Source: Vibrio europaeus
GTDB taxonomy: Bacteria; Pseudomonadota; Gammaproteobacteria; Enterobacterales; Vibrionaceae
NCBI RefSeq assembly: GCF_001695575.1
Contig: NZ_LUAX01000008.1
Location: forward strand, 62,001-126,000
Direction: 5' to 3'
Length of the DNA stretch: 64,000 nt
Shown here one piece after another: positions 44,501 to 53,640 of this stretch. Each line of letters opens with the position of its first letter. The stretch's first letter is position 1. Position numbers and translations under genes: made by a program. The notes beneath the pieces were generated by a model that ran no database searches, was not told where the DNA came from, and worked only from the letters and a program-made list of their open reading frames with translations.

Positions 44501-47305
44501 GGCCATGGCATGGGGCTCAAACGTCGCGGCTCGCGTAAACTGGCGCACCGCTTGTTGGGTCGCTCGCCATGAAGGCTGTAGCCATGACCACCACGTGGTT
44601 TGCGCCAGCTCAGCCGCGTATTGCTGTAAGAGTTCAACGCAGGGCAACGCGTCGATGAGAAACGTCTGCGCCAATGCGTTACCTTGCGTCACTAAATCGT
44701 GGTGCTCTTCGACAAAGCTGCGCATAAACTCGGGTAAGGCTTCATTATCGAACAGCGCGTCTCGCTCACCAAGGTGCTGCGCGGGTAAAGACGCCGCAAG
44801 GGAAAGAAAGGTTTCCAGCTCTTTCAGCCCGGACCAATGCGTGGCCAGCAAAGGCTGGATAGCCTCAGGTAGATGCGGTGACAGCTCGCGGTAAGACGTC
44901 TCGATGTGGCCAAGGCGCTCCATCATCTCTGTCAGTTGCGTTAATGCCCGCGTAAGATCATCAAAGTGGGTTTGCGTATCCACGCCTAACTGCGCTAAGC
45001 CGCGCAGCGCCGCCTCCACCTCATCAATACGCGCCAAATCGTTAACCAGCCCTGAGGTGAAGGTGCCGCTGAGCTCCCCATACCACTGCGCAGCTTGCTG
45101 GTGCTGCGCCACAAACGCGTCCAGCGCCTCACTCGTACTGACGGTCAGCTTGGCTAGCGCGGGGATATCGGTGTGACGATGGGGCAGCGGGATAGCGCGC
45201 CACTGCGTGATCAGCGCATCGAGCTCCGTGAGCGAGAGATGAGGTTGAATGGTCAGATGATGCTGGTGAGTGACGTCGACCAAGCGATCGCGCCAGACCA
45301 TCAAGGCGTCATTCCACTTCGCCAGCACTTGACAGACTTGATCAGGATCGTGACCGGACAAGGCTTTGTTCTCCACCCCAAACCAAGGGTGGGAGGCCCA
45401 GTTGCCGGCGTCAGGCAATTGCTGACTGACACGGCTTAAGTAATCATAAAACACCTCGAGCTGCTCAAGCTTGTCGTCCAGCGCTCCCACCGAGAACTGG
45501 TCTCCGGTGAGCGATTCAGGCGCCACATCACTGAACTTGAGGGGCGAGACCGCTTCTTGGTAACGCGTCGCCGCCATGAGGATTTCATGGATCGTCAGAC
45601 CGGTCTGTTTCCACTCGCGGTTAATCCACTGCACATAACACTGCAGCTTCTCGCGTGCCCTTTCATAACGCTCCACCTCGCGGCCGTATTCGCTGTGCGA
45701 GTAGTGAAAATGGGGCGCATTCGACAGTCGCTGTTTGAACTCATCCAGAACCAGACGTTTTTTTGCCTTATCGCTATGGAGATCAAGACAAAAGTCCCCC
45801 AACCCGGTCTTGTCCATACGACGTTTTACCACTTCGAGCGCCGCTTGCTTTTCCGCTACAAACAGCACGCTCTTTTTCTGTGACAGCGCCGCAGCGATCA
45901 GATTGGTGATGGTTTGGGATTTCCCGGTGCCTGGCGGGCCTTCGACCACAAGGTTTTTGCCGTTTAACGCGTCAATCACCACGCTCATCTGCGAGCTGTC
46001 GGCGTCTTCAATCATCGGGAAATCGTCGTGAAGATCCGCGACGTCATCCAATACATAACTGTCATCACGGCTATTGCCTTGCGTTCCCATCCCGTCACTG
46101 GCGGTGAGTTCACCATCGTAAAAAAAGCGGCGAATGACATCGTGCTCCAGCAGGTTATCGGTGCCATCAGGCCAGTTGCGCGGGTCAAGATCGCGATACA
46201 TCAATAACTTGCCCAAACTTAAGGTGGCAAGCGTTGCATAACGGCGCACCGCCCACTCTCGCACCACCACGTCATTGTGCTTGCGAGCCAGCAACGCGCT
46301 CACCGCCTCAAAGTACTCTTCCGGTGTCAGTAACCGATCTTCATTGTCGGGATCCACCAGATCTGGCAGCGTCAGACCGAACTCTTGCAGCAATTTTTCA
46401 CGTAAGATCAGGTTCTGAATGATGTCTTCGCCGTTGTATTGGATGTGATAGGTCACCACCCCTTTGCGGTAGTCTTTTTCAATACTGACCGGCAGCATAT
46501 ACAAAGGGGCCAATCGCGGTTTGCTGCTGTCTGCCTGATCCACCCATTCCAAAAACCCCAGACACAGAAACAAGATGTTGTTGCCGGTTTCTTCGATCGC
46601 CGTTTTGGCCTCGCTCGCCAATTTTTTCACGGCGCGATGCAATGGCGCTTCAAACAGCAGCGACTGCAAGTAACCGTCGCTGTGTCTTCCGTCTTGCGCC
46701 CGCGCGTCAGGCATTGGCAAGGTGTATTGGTGGTCGATCCCGAGCAAGCCCGCCCACTCTTTCGCCTCGGGCGGCTTTTTGTTTTGCAGATACTTGCCTT
46801 GCGCGTCATCCCATTGCACATAGCCATGGGCCATCAATTCATCTAAGGTGGGCTCGGGCACGGGCGTCAGTTGCATCGATTGTTCCGATAACAGCCGTTT
46901 GGCCAGTTCGTCCGGCAGCTCGTCGACCACGCGGACAAACGCGCGACTTGTTTGGTCTAAGTTGAGCAAGCGCGAGCGGCTACCCGAGATGTCTAACAGT
47001 TTCTGACGCATCGTTTCAAACGCCGATCCCATAAAGTGATCAGGATACGCGATCGGGGCATCACGATAGGCGCGCTGGCAAGGCATTGAGGTGGGCGTTA
47101 ACAAGGGCGTTGGCGCTTGGGGTTCGGTGACGGTACGGGATGAAATCAGCGCTTGAATGCGGGCTCTCAGCGCGCTGTTTCGCTGCCGTGAGCTGCGCCC
47201 GGCAAGTTCTGCGTCAATTTGCGCCAGCATGATCGGATCATCATGGTGCAATTCAACGAGGGCTTCCAACGCATCGATGAGTAACGTTTTGAGTGTATTC
47301 GACAT
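41558..47305 (-). CDS. DUF4011-type SF1 helicase with C-terminal Vsr-like nuclease domain
   Basis: The 1915-residue protein has an N-terminal DUF4011-like region (about 90-430: RQKLLDISGSRSRLLNLDQ). An SF1 (DNA2/NAM7-type) helicase follows with Walker A EGPPGTGKS (455-463), a very long helical insertion (about 520-1270), Walker B LVIMDEASQVKPQDAL, VVVGDSKQLPP, and late motifs (VQGDERDVIFISFTYGPQ, LNVLFTRAKQRIHVFSS). A Vsr/MTES_1575-type nuclease domain lies near the C terminus: GFYIDIAV with Asp, GIECDGATYH, RDRVRQGVLEGLGW, RIWSTDWF. Such proteins are found in bacterial defence islands and may attack foreign DNA. It is monocistronic and adjoins the attC array. Confidence 0.82.
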   Translation of the reverse strand: MSNTLKTLLIDALEALVELHHDDPIMLAQIDAELAGRSSRQRNSALRARIQALISSRTVTEPQAPTPLLTPTSMPCQRAYRDAPIAYPDHFMGSAFETMRQKLLDISGSRSRLLNLDQTSRAFVRVVDELPDELAKRLLSEQSMQLTPVPEPTLDELMAHGYVQWDDAQGKYLQNKKPPEAKEWAGLLGIDHQYTLPMPDARAQDGRHSDGYLQSLLFEAPLHRAVKKLASEAKTAIEETGNNILFLCLGFLEWVDQADSSKPRLAPLYMLPVSIEKDYRKGVVTYHIQYNGEDIIQNLILREKLLQEFGLTLPDLVDPDNEDRLLTPEEYFEAVSALLARKHNDVVVREWAVRRYATLATLSLGKLLMYRDLDPRNWPDGTDNLLEHDVIRRFFYDGELTASDGMGTQGNSRDDSYVLDDVADLHDDFPMIEDADSSQMSVVIDALNGKNLVVEGPPGTGKSQTITNLIAAALSQKKSVLFVAEKQAALEVVKRRMDKTGLGDFCLDLHSDKAKKRLVLDEFKQRLSNAPHFHYSHSEYGREVERYERAREKLQCYVQWINREWKQTGLTIHEILMAATRYQEAVSPLKFSDVAPESLTGDQFSVGALDDKLEQLEVFYDYLSRVSQQLPDAGNWASHPWFGVENKALSGHDPDQVCQVLAKWNDALMVWRDRLVDVTHQHHLTIQPHLSLTELDALITQWRAIPLPHRHTDIPALAKLTVSTSEALDAFVAQHQQAAQWYGELSGTFTSGLVNDLARIDEVEAALRGLAQLGVDTQTHFDDLTRALTQLTEMMERLGHIETSYRELSPHLPEAIQPLLATHWSGLKELETFLSLAASLPAQHLGERDALFDNEALPEFMRSFVEEHHDLVTQGNALAQTFLIDALPCVELLQQYAAELAQTTWWSWLQPSWRATQQAVRQFTRAATFEPHAMATQLSAAADWSARRTGFAEDTRNNQLLKQYFHGLDTDVDLVSTMALWYQRVRTEYGIGFGQRVALAQALFTLPVEVFRGLQSLYEHGLVIELEALRKARQRLASVLTSVECLTQSEIVLGAEPYPLTQLHESFSHQLALCQHYLLDAGLSQSQLRAQIKVCQSLRDLLDDMPDHDVCAPIFSEPLDLSVTKTGSTPAGLEVITDTLSYAAKVKRVCGQGQIAALIQRQSDPQSIHALQALGETLAQEWRQVLDAEAQFIALTGAQRACWLQHSGDGLSAVIERNQRALHSEQWLDGWLKYLFAKQRMETGGYRLLNRYLSQQPHSITFAQDAMKFATYQCLAREIYQTQPELSQMSGHEQTALQQQFAKYDEQLKVWQRRRVAARAADRPVPAGTRGAKASSYSEQALLQREIDKKTRHISIRNLVTRAGRAMLALKPCFMMSPMAVAKYLPPGQLDFDLVIMDEASQVKPQDALSCFARGKQIVVVGDSKQLPPTAFFEKSLSNDVNAHGDETGVIDEAESILDAVSAYFDKRQLRWHYRSRHGSLIEFSNHKFYHGNLVVFPSPYDQCEDYGIKFHPSEEGRFINNVNQGEAHEVVAAIKTHLMQRPHESLGIVAMNSKQRDLIEANLESAIHQDPSLRAAYLANLKSDDPLFIKNLENVQGDERDVIFISFTYGPQEIGATDIPQRFGPINGASGWRRLNVLFTRAKQRIHVFSSMTADQIVLTDSSSLGVQSLKGYLQYAQTGQLIGQDGIQQGQPDSDFEIAVMDALAQHGFECVPQVGVAGFYIDIAVRDPGMPGRYLMGIECDGATYHSSRSTRDRDRVRQGVLEGLGWTIRRIWSTDWFKHPHAELKPIIEELKAKATAANSREEYVGEMQEPYFAEQAPDERSAPVAETLKEALARYRDQVIARKYPKTDPNQRLLRPDMIEHLVLDRPMTREEFSLDIPGYLREHTCSKEAGDYLDDVLEIIMDYESIEAF

Positions 47306-47606
47306 GATAAATAACCTAAACAGAATAGCAAAATATTCTGTACTACTTAGTGTATCTATGGCCCGTGTACGCCTGAGCGTCCTTCAGCAAAGCAACGAGG
47401 TTAGTCCCAATGCTTAAATTGCCGTGTGTAACACGTCAACAAAATAAAACGAGGGTGTCCAACAGCGCTCGCTCTACTGTCGATTTCATGAACCCAATGG
47501 GTAAGTGGCGTTGTTACCGCGCAGCGGGAAAGTTCAGCCTCCCCCGTCAGAGTGAGTCGGCAACGCGGCGATGAGAGACGCGGCGCTTGCCACTCAGCGT
47601 AAGCAA
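47306..47606. other. Intergenic stretch upstream of the helicase gene
   Basis: It contains CAGAATA-N6-TATTCTG at 47321-47340, a possible operator about 16 bases before the helicase start. A similar CAGAATAATTCTG palindrome lies at 41420-41432 beyond the other end of the gene. No other gene is visible. Confidence 0.35.
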
Positions 47607-48098
47607 TCAGGTGTCTGAGTTGGAAGAAAACGCCACCTCGGCGGTGCGCTCTTTGTCGCCAATCACCACCGTATTGGCCAGTTTGTCGTGCCAACCTTGT
47701 TTGCGTTTATCCCAGGCCACCCAGAGAATACCAAGGCCCAAAGGGAGCGTCGCGACAATATAACCCAGGTATCGAATGAGGTACTGCCGCAACGACGGCT
47801 TGTCACCGGTGTTGGCATCCACGATTTTGGCACGAATGGCCATTTTCCCAGGTGTCGCTTGACGATACACCCAGAAACTCAGCACCGCGATCAGTGGGAA
47901 CAGCCAACTCAGCACGAAGTCCGTGCCGCCTTGGATCACGGCGTCACTGTCAAAATACGCCCAACCGTATACGGCGACGAGTATCGGGTACGTCAGCACA
48001 CAAAGGATCACCGTATCAATCACGGCGGCCCCCACACGAGACCAAAACCCCGCATATTGATAGCGGTCACCCACCTTTAATGTCGATTGTTCATCCAT
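47607..48098 (-). CDS. RDD family membrane protein
   Basis: The 163-residue protein has the RDD layout: YAGFWSRVGAAVIDTVILCV with the first Arg and Asp, two more hydrophobic helices, then RQATPGKMAIRAKIVDANTG and LGILWVAWDKRKQGWHDKLA. RDD proteins are inner membrane proteins of unclear function, some linked to Na+/H+ antiport. Its upstream region (48098-48176) is duplicated near 60302. Confidence 0.88.
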   Translation of the reverse strand: MDEQSTLKVGDRYQYAGFWSRVGAAVIDTVILCVLTYPILVAVYGWAYFDSDAVIQGGTDFVLSWLFPLIAVLSFWVYRQATPGKMAIRAKIVDANTGDKPSLRQYLIRYLGYIVATLPLGLGILWVAWDKRKQGWHDKLANTVVIGDKERTAEVAFSSNSDT

Positions 48099-48176
48099 GT
48101 CCTTTGCCTATTTGATAAGTCCGATCGCCAGAATATGATACTGATTGCAATTTTACACACAAGCGGGGTTTCAGTC
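48098..48176. repeat. Dispersed repeat, rdd upstream region, copy 1
   Basis: ATGTCCTTTGCCTATT, then GTCCG-CGCCAGAATATGAT, CTGATTGCAA and ACAAGCGGGG-TTCAGTCA are shared with 60302-60384. The rest of 48099-48361 shows no gene. Confidence 0.7.
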
Positions 48177-48361
48177 ACGGCCCCACGCCAATCAGGACAG
48201 AATCGTGGCGCGCTGATCATGATTAAATAAACCAAAGTAGGGATTGACTAAAGTGTATGAAGAACAGTTAAGTTATTATTTTATGGGCATTGTTATCATA
48301 CTATTTAAATTACCCATCCTTGAGCTTAGAAAAGATGGGTAAATAAACGCATTAGCTTCAA

Positions 48362-49291
48362 TCACCCTAAAGGCTCTAACCACTTAGATAAGTATTCCGT
48401 ATTTTCTTGCAACCATTTTTTTGCTGCTTCATCTTCTGTCAAATTAAGTCGATTAACACTATAGTCTATTTCGGAAATAATATCGTTTGTGAGATGAATA
48501 TTATCTAAGACGGATATCTCCTGTGGTGAAAAATGAAGGTAAAGACTATCTTTTCTTGCTAGTAGTACTGCTCGATCCTTACCACCGAGTAGTTTTTTGG
48601 GATCTTTTAATTCTCGGATTCTATATTGATGATGTAAGAACTGTGGATGCCACAAAGGGACTATCACCCAGTCTTTCACTGAAACAGCGTCTTCAAATGC
48701 TGAAATGCAATCTGCTTGCGTACCAGTTTTAAACTCATATCCATGAGGCGTCAGATTGTACTCTTTCATGATATTTTTAGAAAATCGTGTAATACCGGCA
48801 CCTTCTCCAATCCCTTGAATAATGGGGCGCATTTTAGCAATGACTTGTGGCTTTGTTAGGTCTTCTATACTTTCTAACTCGTTAATCGGAACATAATCAG
48901 GCACTCCCCAGAAGGCATAAGGCTCATAGTGTAAACCTAACTCAAGAGTGGCAATGTTTTCTTCGACGCTTGATTTATAAATACCATGACTATGGGGTAA
49001 CCAAGCAGAGCTTACAAAGTCGACATATCCATTCTTTAGACGATTAAAGTTTTCTTCATGTAAGTCATAAGATCTCACTACTTGTTTGCCCAATAGATTC
49101 ATGACATGTGCGACAACGGCACCGGTTACTCGATGGAAACTTAAATTAGTCACCCCCAGTTTTACAATTGGGCTGCCTTGTTTTATTGGGTTAATTTTAT
49201 CATTGGATTGAGCTTTAGATATTGAGGCGCTAGTTATTGCTGTGGCCGCCATATACTTTAAGATTTCTCTACGTGTTTTTTGATTGTTCAT
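48362..49291 (-). CDS. Tat-exported glycine betaine-type substrate-binding protein
   Basis: The 309-residue protein begins with a twin-arginine signal (TRREILKYMAATAITSASIS). The mature part is of the OpuAC/ProX type: LGVTNLSFHRVTGAVVAHVM, SSAWLPHSHGIYKSS, WGVPDYVP, IQGIGEGAGITRFS, VPLWHPQFLHH. It is a paralogue of the protein at 1829-2611, which has no signal. Neither has a permease nearby. The ThDP, aldehyde dehydrogenase and VOC genes lie upstream on the same strand (101-base gap), so it probably delivers or senses a quaternary-amine-like substrate of that pathway. Confidence 0.85.
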   Translation of the reverse strand: MNNQKTRREILKYMAATAITSASISKAQSNDKINPIKQGSPIVKLGVTNLSFHRVTGAVVAHVMNLLGKQVVRSYDLHEENFNRLKNGYVDFVSSAWLPHSHGIYKSSVEENIATLELGLHYEPYAFWGVPDYVPINELESIEDLTKPQVIAKMRPIIQGIGEGAGITRFSKNIMKEYNLTPHGYEFKTGTQADCISAFEDAVSVKDWVIVPLWHPQFLHHQYRIRELKDPKKLLGGKDRAVLLARKDSLYLHFSPQEISVLDNIHLTNDIISEIDYSVNRLNLTEDEAAKKWLQENTEYLSKWLEPLG

Positions 49292-49392
49292 AATATTCCT
49301 CACTATTAGTTAATAAGCACTCTAAATAGTAAACTGACGTTCACTATCAAAAGTAAATAACTCTGAAATTTTTGTTTGACAATTAATTTTGG

Positions 49393-51045
49393 TTAAATAT
49401 TACATGTTATTTCGCCAAGACGTTTCGTTAACAGCTTATTCTCTCGATAGTCAATAGGTATAACGATTAGGCTAGGTCCATCATATTTATTCGATTTTTC
49501 TAAGGCTCCCGCTAACTTCGCGCTTTCATCAACAAATTGATAATGCCAACTAAATGCCTCAGCCAATTTCTTCCAATCGGGGTTATTAAATGACAGGTCA
49601 GTATGTCTTCCATGCTCAGCCCATTGTTTCCAAGCAATCAGTCCGTATTCGCGATCTTCCCAAACCATAATGGTGATATTACTATTTAAACGGCTAGCGG
49701 TTTCCATCTCTTGTACATTCATAAGGAAACCTCCATCACCCACGATGGCAAGGATATTGCGTTGAGGTTCAACAATACTTGCAGCTATGGCACCTGGTAA
49801 AGCAAATCCCATTGAACAAAAACCATTTGGAATTAGACAGCCATTTGGGATTTCGCAATGATAATGTCTCGCAACCCACATCTTGTGTGCTCCAACATCT
49901 GAAAGTACTAAGCCATTTTTTCCAAATATTTTTTGAACCTCATGCAATACTTTTTGAGGTTTAATTACACCAATATCAACTGCATTGTTATGTTCATTCA
50001 GTTCTTTTTTAATCGCTTCTCTTATAACATCTCGCTTTTCAGGCTCGAAATACACATCGCTGCGTCTAATTTTTTCATCTAGTAGGGTTATTGTATCTGC
50101 TAAATCCCCAATTAGTTCTATTTGCGGGTGGTAATGCTGATCAATTTCTGCTGGGATAAAATCAATATGAATAATCTCTTTATTACCTTTAGAATTCCAT
50201 AAACTAGGTTGATATTCGACCATATCTATACCAATACAAATAACCAAATCAGATGATTCAATAGCGCAGGAGCCGATATCGGTTACTCCTAATCCTATTG
50301 TATATAGTGATTCTGGTTGATCTGGTATTAATACGCCTTTTGCCATGAAAGTGTTGAGTACACCAATACCGGTATTTTTAACTAAGGATCTAAATGGCTC
50401 TGTAGTACGTTTACGAACGCAGCCATTACCTGCAATAATAACTGGGAATTTGGCTTTTTTTATACGCATCACTGCATCGTCAATGATGTGTTCCGCGGGA
50501 ATTGAACGACGAAACCTACGTGTACTCATAGGAACGGATGTTGTTTTACATTTAGCGATGTCTTCAGGAAGTTCAATTAGTACAGCCCCTGGCTTTTCGC
50601 TACGAGCAATACGAACCGATTTTCTAACTATTTCAGGAATTGTATCTGCATTAACAATGCTAGTTGCCCATTTAGTAACTGGTTCGAACATTTTTATCAC
50701 ATCCATAATTTGGTGCGATTCTTTATGAAGTCGATGAGTACTTCCTTGTCCGGTTAATACAATCATAGGCGAGCGATCCATATTTGCATCGGCAACCCCA
50801 GTGATGAGGTTAGTAGCACCTGGACCAAGAGTCCCAAGACAAACTGCTGGCGTGCCTTTCAGCCTTCCATATACTTCGGCCATAAAAGCAGCGCCTTGCT
50901 CGTGTCGAGTTAATATGAATTTTATTTTATCTGACTTTTCTAAGCTCATCATAAAGTCAGCATTTTCTTCCCCTGGAACACCGAAGATATATTCAATACC
51001 TTCATTTTCTAAACATTTCACAAGTAGATCTGATGCTTTCATCAT
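49393..51045 (-). CDS. Thiamine diphosphate-dependent acetolactate-synthase-like enzyme
   Basis: The 550-residue protein has the three ThDP-enzyme domains. The PYR domain starts ASDLLVKCLENEGIEYIFGV, with catalytic Glu in RHEQGAAFMAEVYGR. A central domain follows, then the PP domain with the cofactor motif GDGGFLMNVQEMETA. It resembles acetolactate synthase large subunits, but there is no regulatory subunit and the neighbours are catabolic, so a lyase, decarboxylase or carboligase role in breakdown of the same substrate is likelier than valine synthesis. AGGAG precedes the ATG pair. It is third in the VOC-ALDH-ThDP run. Confidence 0.85.
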   Translation of the reverse strand: MMKASDLLVKCLENEGIEYIFGVPGEENADFMMSLEKSDKIKFILTRHEQGAAFMAEVYGRLKGTPAVCLGTLGPGATNLITGVADANMDRSPMIVLTGQGSTHRLHKESHQIMDVIKMFEPVTKWATSIVNADTIPEIVRKSVRIARSEKPGAVLIELPEDIAKCKTTSVPMSTRRFRRSIPAEHIIDDAVMRIKKAKFPVIIAGNGCVRKRTTEPFRSLVKNTGIGVLNTFMAKGVLIPDQPESLYTIGLGVTDIGSCAIESSDLVICIGIDMVEYQPSLWNSKGNKEIIHIDFIPAEIDQHYHPQIELIGDLADTITLLDEKIRRSDVYFEPEKRDVIREAIKKELNEHNNAVDIGVIKPQKVLHEVQKIFGKNGLVLSDVGAHKMWVARHYHCEIPNGCLIPNGFCSMGFALPGAIAASIVEPQRNILAIVGDGGFLMNVQEMETASRLNSNITIMVWEDREYGLIAWKQWAEHGRHTDLSFNNPDWKKLAEAFSWHYQFVDESAKLAGALEKSNKYDGPSLIVIPIDYRENKLLTKRLGEITCNI

Positions 51046-51090
51046 AAACCTAGTTCTCCTTAACTTGTAAGTGATAGCAACTTGTCTAAT

Positions 51091-52572
51091 TCAATTATTG
51101 ATTTTTAGTTGTTTTTCCATGTCCTTATTACCCTTAATCCTTTGAACGATCATTTTATTGGTCTGCATTTCATTTATAGTATTACGTATCCCTCCAACCC
51201 CTAACCCTGATTGGTTTAGGCCAGAGAAAGGCATATCATCATCACGAAATGCAGAATGGTCATTAATCATCACAGCTGACGAATTTAGTTCTCTAGCGAT
51301 ATAATTTGATTTGTCGATATCTTTACTGAATACAGCAGATTGAAACGAAAATTGAGAGTGATTAGCTTGCTCTATTGCATCACCAATGTTTGAGTATGAA
51401 TAAAGTGCGATCACAGGTCCGAATATTTCTTGTTGTGTCACTTTTGAGCTTTTACTTGGATTAAGGAGTAGAGTGGGAAGCAAACATGAGTCGTTTATCC
51501 TTTCACCACCACAAAGTAATGTTGCTCCTTCTTCTATTGCCTCATTAATCCATGACTCGATACGACTTATTTCAGAACCACGAATAAGAGGACCTACATC
51601 TGTTTTTTCGCTAAGCTGATCACCCGTAAATAATAATTGGGTCTGTCTAACGAGTTCATCGGAGAATTCTTTTAACCTTGTGTCTGGCAAGAAGACTCTC
51701 TGTACTGAAACGCAAACTTGCCCAGCATGATAGAAGCCGCCTTTCACTATCGATGCAACCGTTTCAACCAGATCAGCGGTTTCCTCGACAATCACAGGGG
51801 CAACTCCGCCGTGCTCAAGGAGGCAGCGCGTCCCGGGTGATAACTTACTTCGGAGCATCCAGCCAATTTTTGCACTGCCAACAAAAGTCAACAAATTCAC
51901 GTGTTCATTAGTAATGAGGCTTTGTGTTAGTGCATGTGAACCAGTCATCAAGACTTGGCACCACTCAATCGGTAATCCGGATTTATAGATTAATTTAACT
52001 AGATTAAAACATGATAATGGCGTGTCAGCTGCTGGTTTTATCAGTATAGGGTTGCCGCACACTATTGCCGGAATCACTTGATGAACAATCAAGTTTAGAG
52101 GGTGATTAAAAGCGCTTACCGCCACTACGATGCCGATGGGTTCTTTCAGCGAATATGAAGTCCGTATATGGCTTTCAGTATCATCACTATGTAGATGGAC
52201 TGGCTCAGTATTATTTTGACTTAAATACCTAACGCAAAGTTCAACGCCTCTGATTGCTCGTTTTACTTCCGTTTTCGTATCAATTATTGGCTTGCCGCCT
52301 TCAGACGCAGCTATATGTACTAACTTATCGATGTCATTCTTCATCAGGGTAACAAGATTGTTTAACACGGCTAGGCGTTGATCTCGGCTTAACCAACGCT
52401 TTCGATTCTTGAATACATCACGTGCATTATCAAAAGCCAGAGAAATATCATTTTGATCGCTTAACTCTACAGACCCAATCGCTTCACCAGAATAAGGGTT
52501 TTTTACAATGTGAATGCATTTTTCATTATTTGATGGGCTATTAGCAATAAATGAGGTCTTGACAAAATTCAT
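51091..52572 (-). CDS. Aldehyde dehydrogenase family protein
   Basis: The 493-residue protein has the NAD(P)-dependent aldehyde dehydrogenase layout. The N-terminal cofactor half contains PIGIVVAVSAFNHPLN and LTFVGSAKIGWM. The catalytic Glu lies in LLEHGGVAPVIVEE and the catalytic Cys in GGFYHAGQVCVSVQRV. A C-terminal QEIFGPVIALYSYSN segment follows. It would oxidise an aldehyde to an acid or acyl product. It starts two bases after the VOC gene stop and 45 bases before the ThDP gene, so all three are one operon. Confidence 0.9.
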   Translation of the reverse strand: MNFVKTSFIANSPSNNEKCIHIVKNPYSGEAIGSVELSDQNDISLAFDNARDVFKNRKRWLSRDQRLAVLNNLVTLMKNDIDKLVHIAASEGGKPIIDTKTEVKRAIRGVELCVRYLSQNNTEPVHLHSDDTESHIRTSYSLKEPIGIVVAVSAFNHPLNLIVHQVIPAIVCGNPILIKPAADTPLSCFNLVKLIYKSGLPIEWCQVLMTGSHALTQSLITNEHVNLLTFVGSAKIGWMLRSKLSPGTRCLLEHGGVAPVIVEETADLVETVASIVKGGFYHAGQVCVSVQRVFLPDTRLKEFSDELVRQTQLLFTGDQLSEKTDVGPLIRGSEISRIESWINEAIEEGATLLCGGERINDSCLLPTLLLNPSKSSKVTQQEIFGPVIALYSYSNIGDAIEQANHSQFSFQSAVFSKDIDKSNYIARELNSSAVMINDHSAFRDDDMPFSGLNQSGLGVGGIRNTINEMQTNKMIVQRIKGNKDMEKQLKINN

Positions 52573-52574
52573 AA

Positions 52575-53021
52575 TTAGACCTCTCCATTAGACTTTTGCC
52601 ATTCTTTAAACTCAGTATCGTGAAAGATAAGTTCAATCGTTATCTTATTCGGATCTGTGATAAAAACTTGGTGCTCAAATATATTAGGAACAGTACGTTC
52701 GAAATAATTCCAATCAAATGTCTTTATGTTTTCTAAGAGTGATGCATAACCCTCTATCCGAAATGCGAGATGATCAATTCTTCCTGATCCTTCTTTATCA
52801 GCGTCTTTCATGCCTAAATACTCTGCAACCGGATCATTTTCATTCATTGCTGCTTCAACTAAGTGAAAGATCGGGTCATTGTTTAGGTAAAGCCAATATC
52901 CATCAAATTTGAAGTCTGGCCTAGTGCCAACCCTGAGGCCTAACAGATTTATATAAAAGTCTCTGGTCTCTTCCAGCTTGTTAGTTCGAATGGTGAAGTG
53001 TTCAAATCCTCGTACAATCAT
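52575..53021 (-). CDS. VOC family (glyoxalase/dioxygenase-fold) protein
   Basis: The 148-residue protein has two VOC half-repeats: FEHFTIRTNKLEETRDFYIN, LLGLRVG, and the later DHLAFRIEGY, VFITDPNKITIELIFH. Metal-ligand positions fit (His near the start, His in DHLAF, Glu in IELIF). VOC proteins can be isomerases, dioxygenases or lyases. It is first in the operon with the aldehyde dehydrogenase and ThDP genes; its promoter carries the TTTATCA-type palindromes. Confidence 0.82.
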   Translation of the reverse strand: MIVRGFEHFTIRTNKLEETRDFYINLLGLRVGTRPDFKFDGYWLYLNNDPIFHLVEAAMNENDPVAEYLGMKDADKEGSGRIDHLAFRIEGYASLLENIKTFDWNYFERTVPNIFEHQVFITDPNKITIELIFHDTEFKEWQKSNGEV

Positions 53022-53104
53022 AATTTTTCCCTATAGTCTGCTAGGTGATTTTTATTGGTAAGTCACGATCCAAAGCCATTGTTTATTTTTTAATCACGAC
53101 CATT

Positions 53105-53122
53105 GTTTATCATTTGATAAAC
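53105..53122. promoter_or_regulatory. Probable TetR operator 1
   Basis: GTTTATCATTTGATAAAC is a perfect palindrome with two central bases, 84 bases upstream of the VOC gene. The same core recurs at 53135-53150 and 54201-54217. The TetR-type gene at 56128-56808 is the obvious candidate to bind it. Confidence 0.72.
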
Positions 53123-53134
53123 AATATCAAGTTT

Positions 53135-53150
53135 TTTATCAAATGATAAA
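53135..53150. promoter_or_regulatory. Probable TetR operator 2
   Basis: TTTATCAAATGATAAA has the same arms with AA in the centre, 30 bases from operator 1. A further half-site GTTTATCA lies at 53163-53170. Confidence 0.72.
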
Positions 53151-53299
53151 AAATGTCAATTTGTTTATCAGCGAGTAGGCTTTAGGCGCGTAAATCGAAG
53201 GAACTAACAGTAAGCTTGCGATCTGATCGACGACATTCATTCCAGCCTGTAGCCTGATGTCGAAACCGCGTTGCAAAACAAAACACTGGAAACAAGATA

Positions 53300-53640
53300 A
53301 GCAATACAAACGCAACGTGTAGTGTTAACTGCATATTGCTGTGGAACGAGCACTCATGAAATTACTGCCGCTGAATTGACTTTATCGAAGGTTACTGATG
53401 CAGACGTTCGCCTCACTGACTTACGCAAACACGGCGATGAATCATCGATCTGTCTAGGAAGGCGCAAGGGATTGTCAAGATACAATATGGGTTATGCAGC
53501 AGTTCCTCTAATCCCTTCAATAGAAAGTCTGCTTTGGGAGAATGCCCCCCTATTGACTTGGCGGTAGGTTGTCAGAAACCCTGTGGATCCAACAAGGAAT
53601 GGAAAAAGCAGTACGGTTATCACAAACGCTCACTGTCAGG
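53300..53640 (+). pseudogene. IS5 family transposase remnant
   Basis: The plus strand shows decayed IS5/IS903-type transposase fragments: THEITAAELTLSKVTDADV, then VGCQKPCGSNKEWKKQYGYH and KRSLSG, in more than one frame with stops. It lies inside the divergent control region of the VOC and Rid operons. Sequence from 53640 to 54180 is gene-free and may be more debris. Confidence 0.7.
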
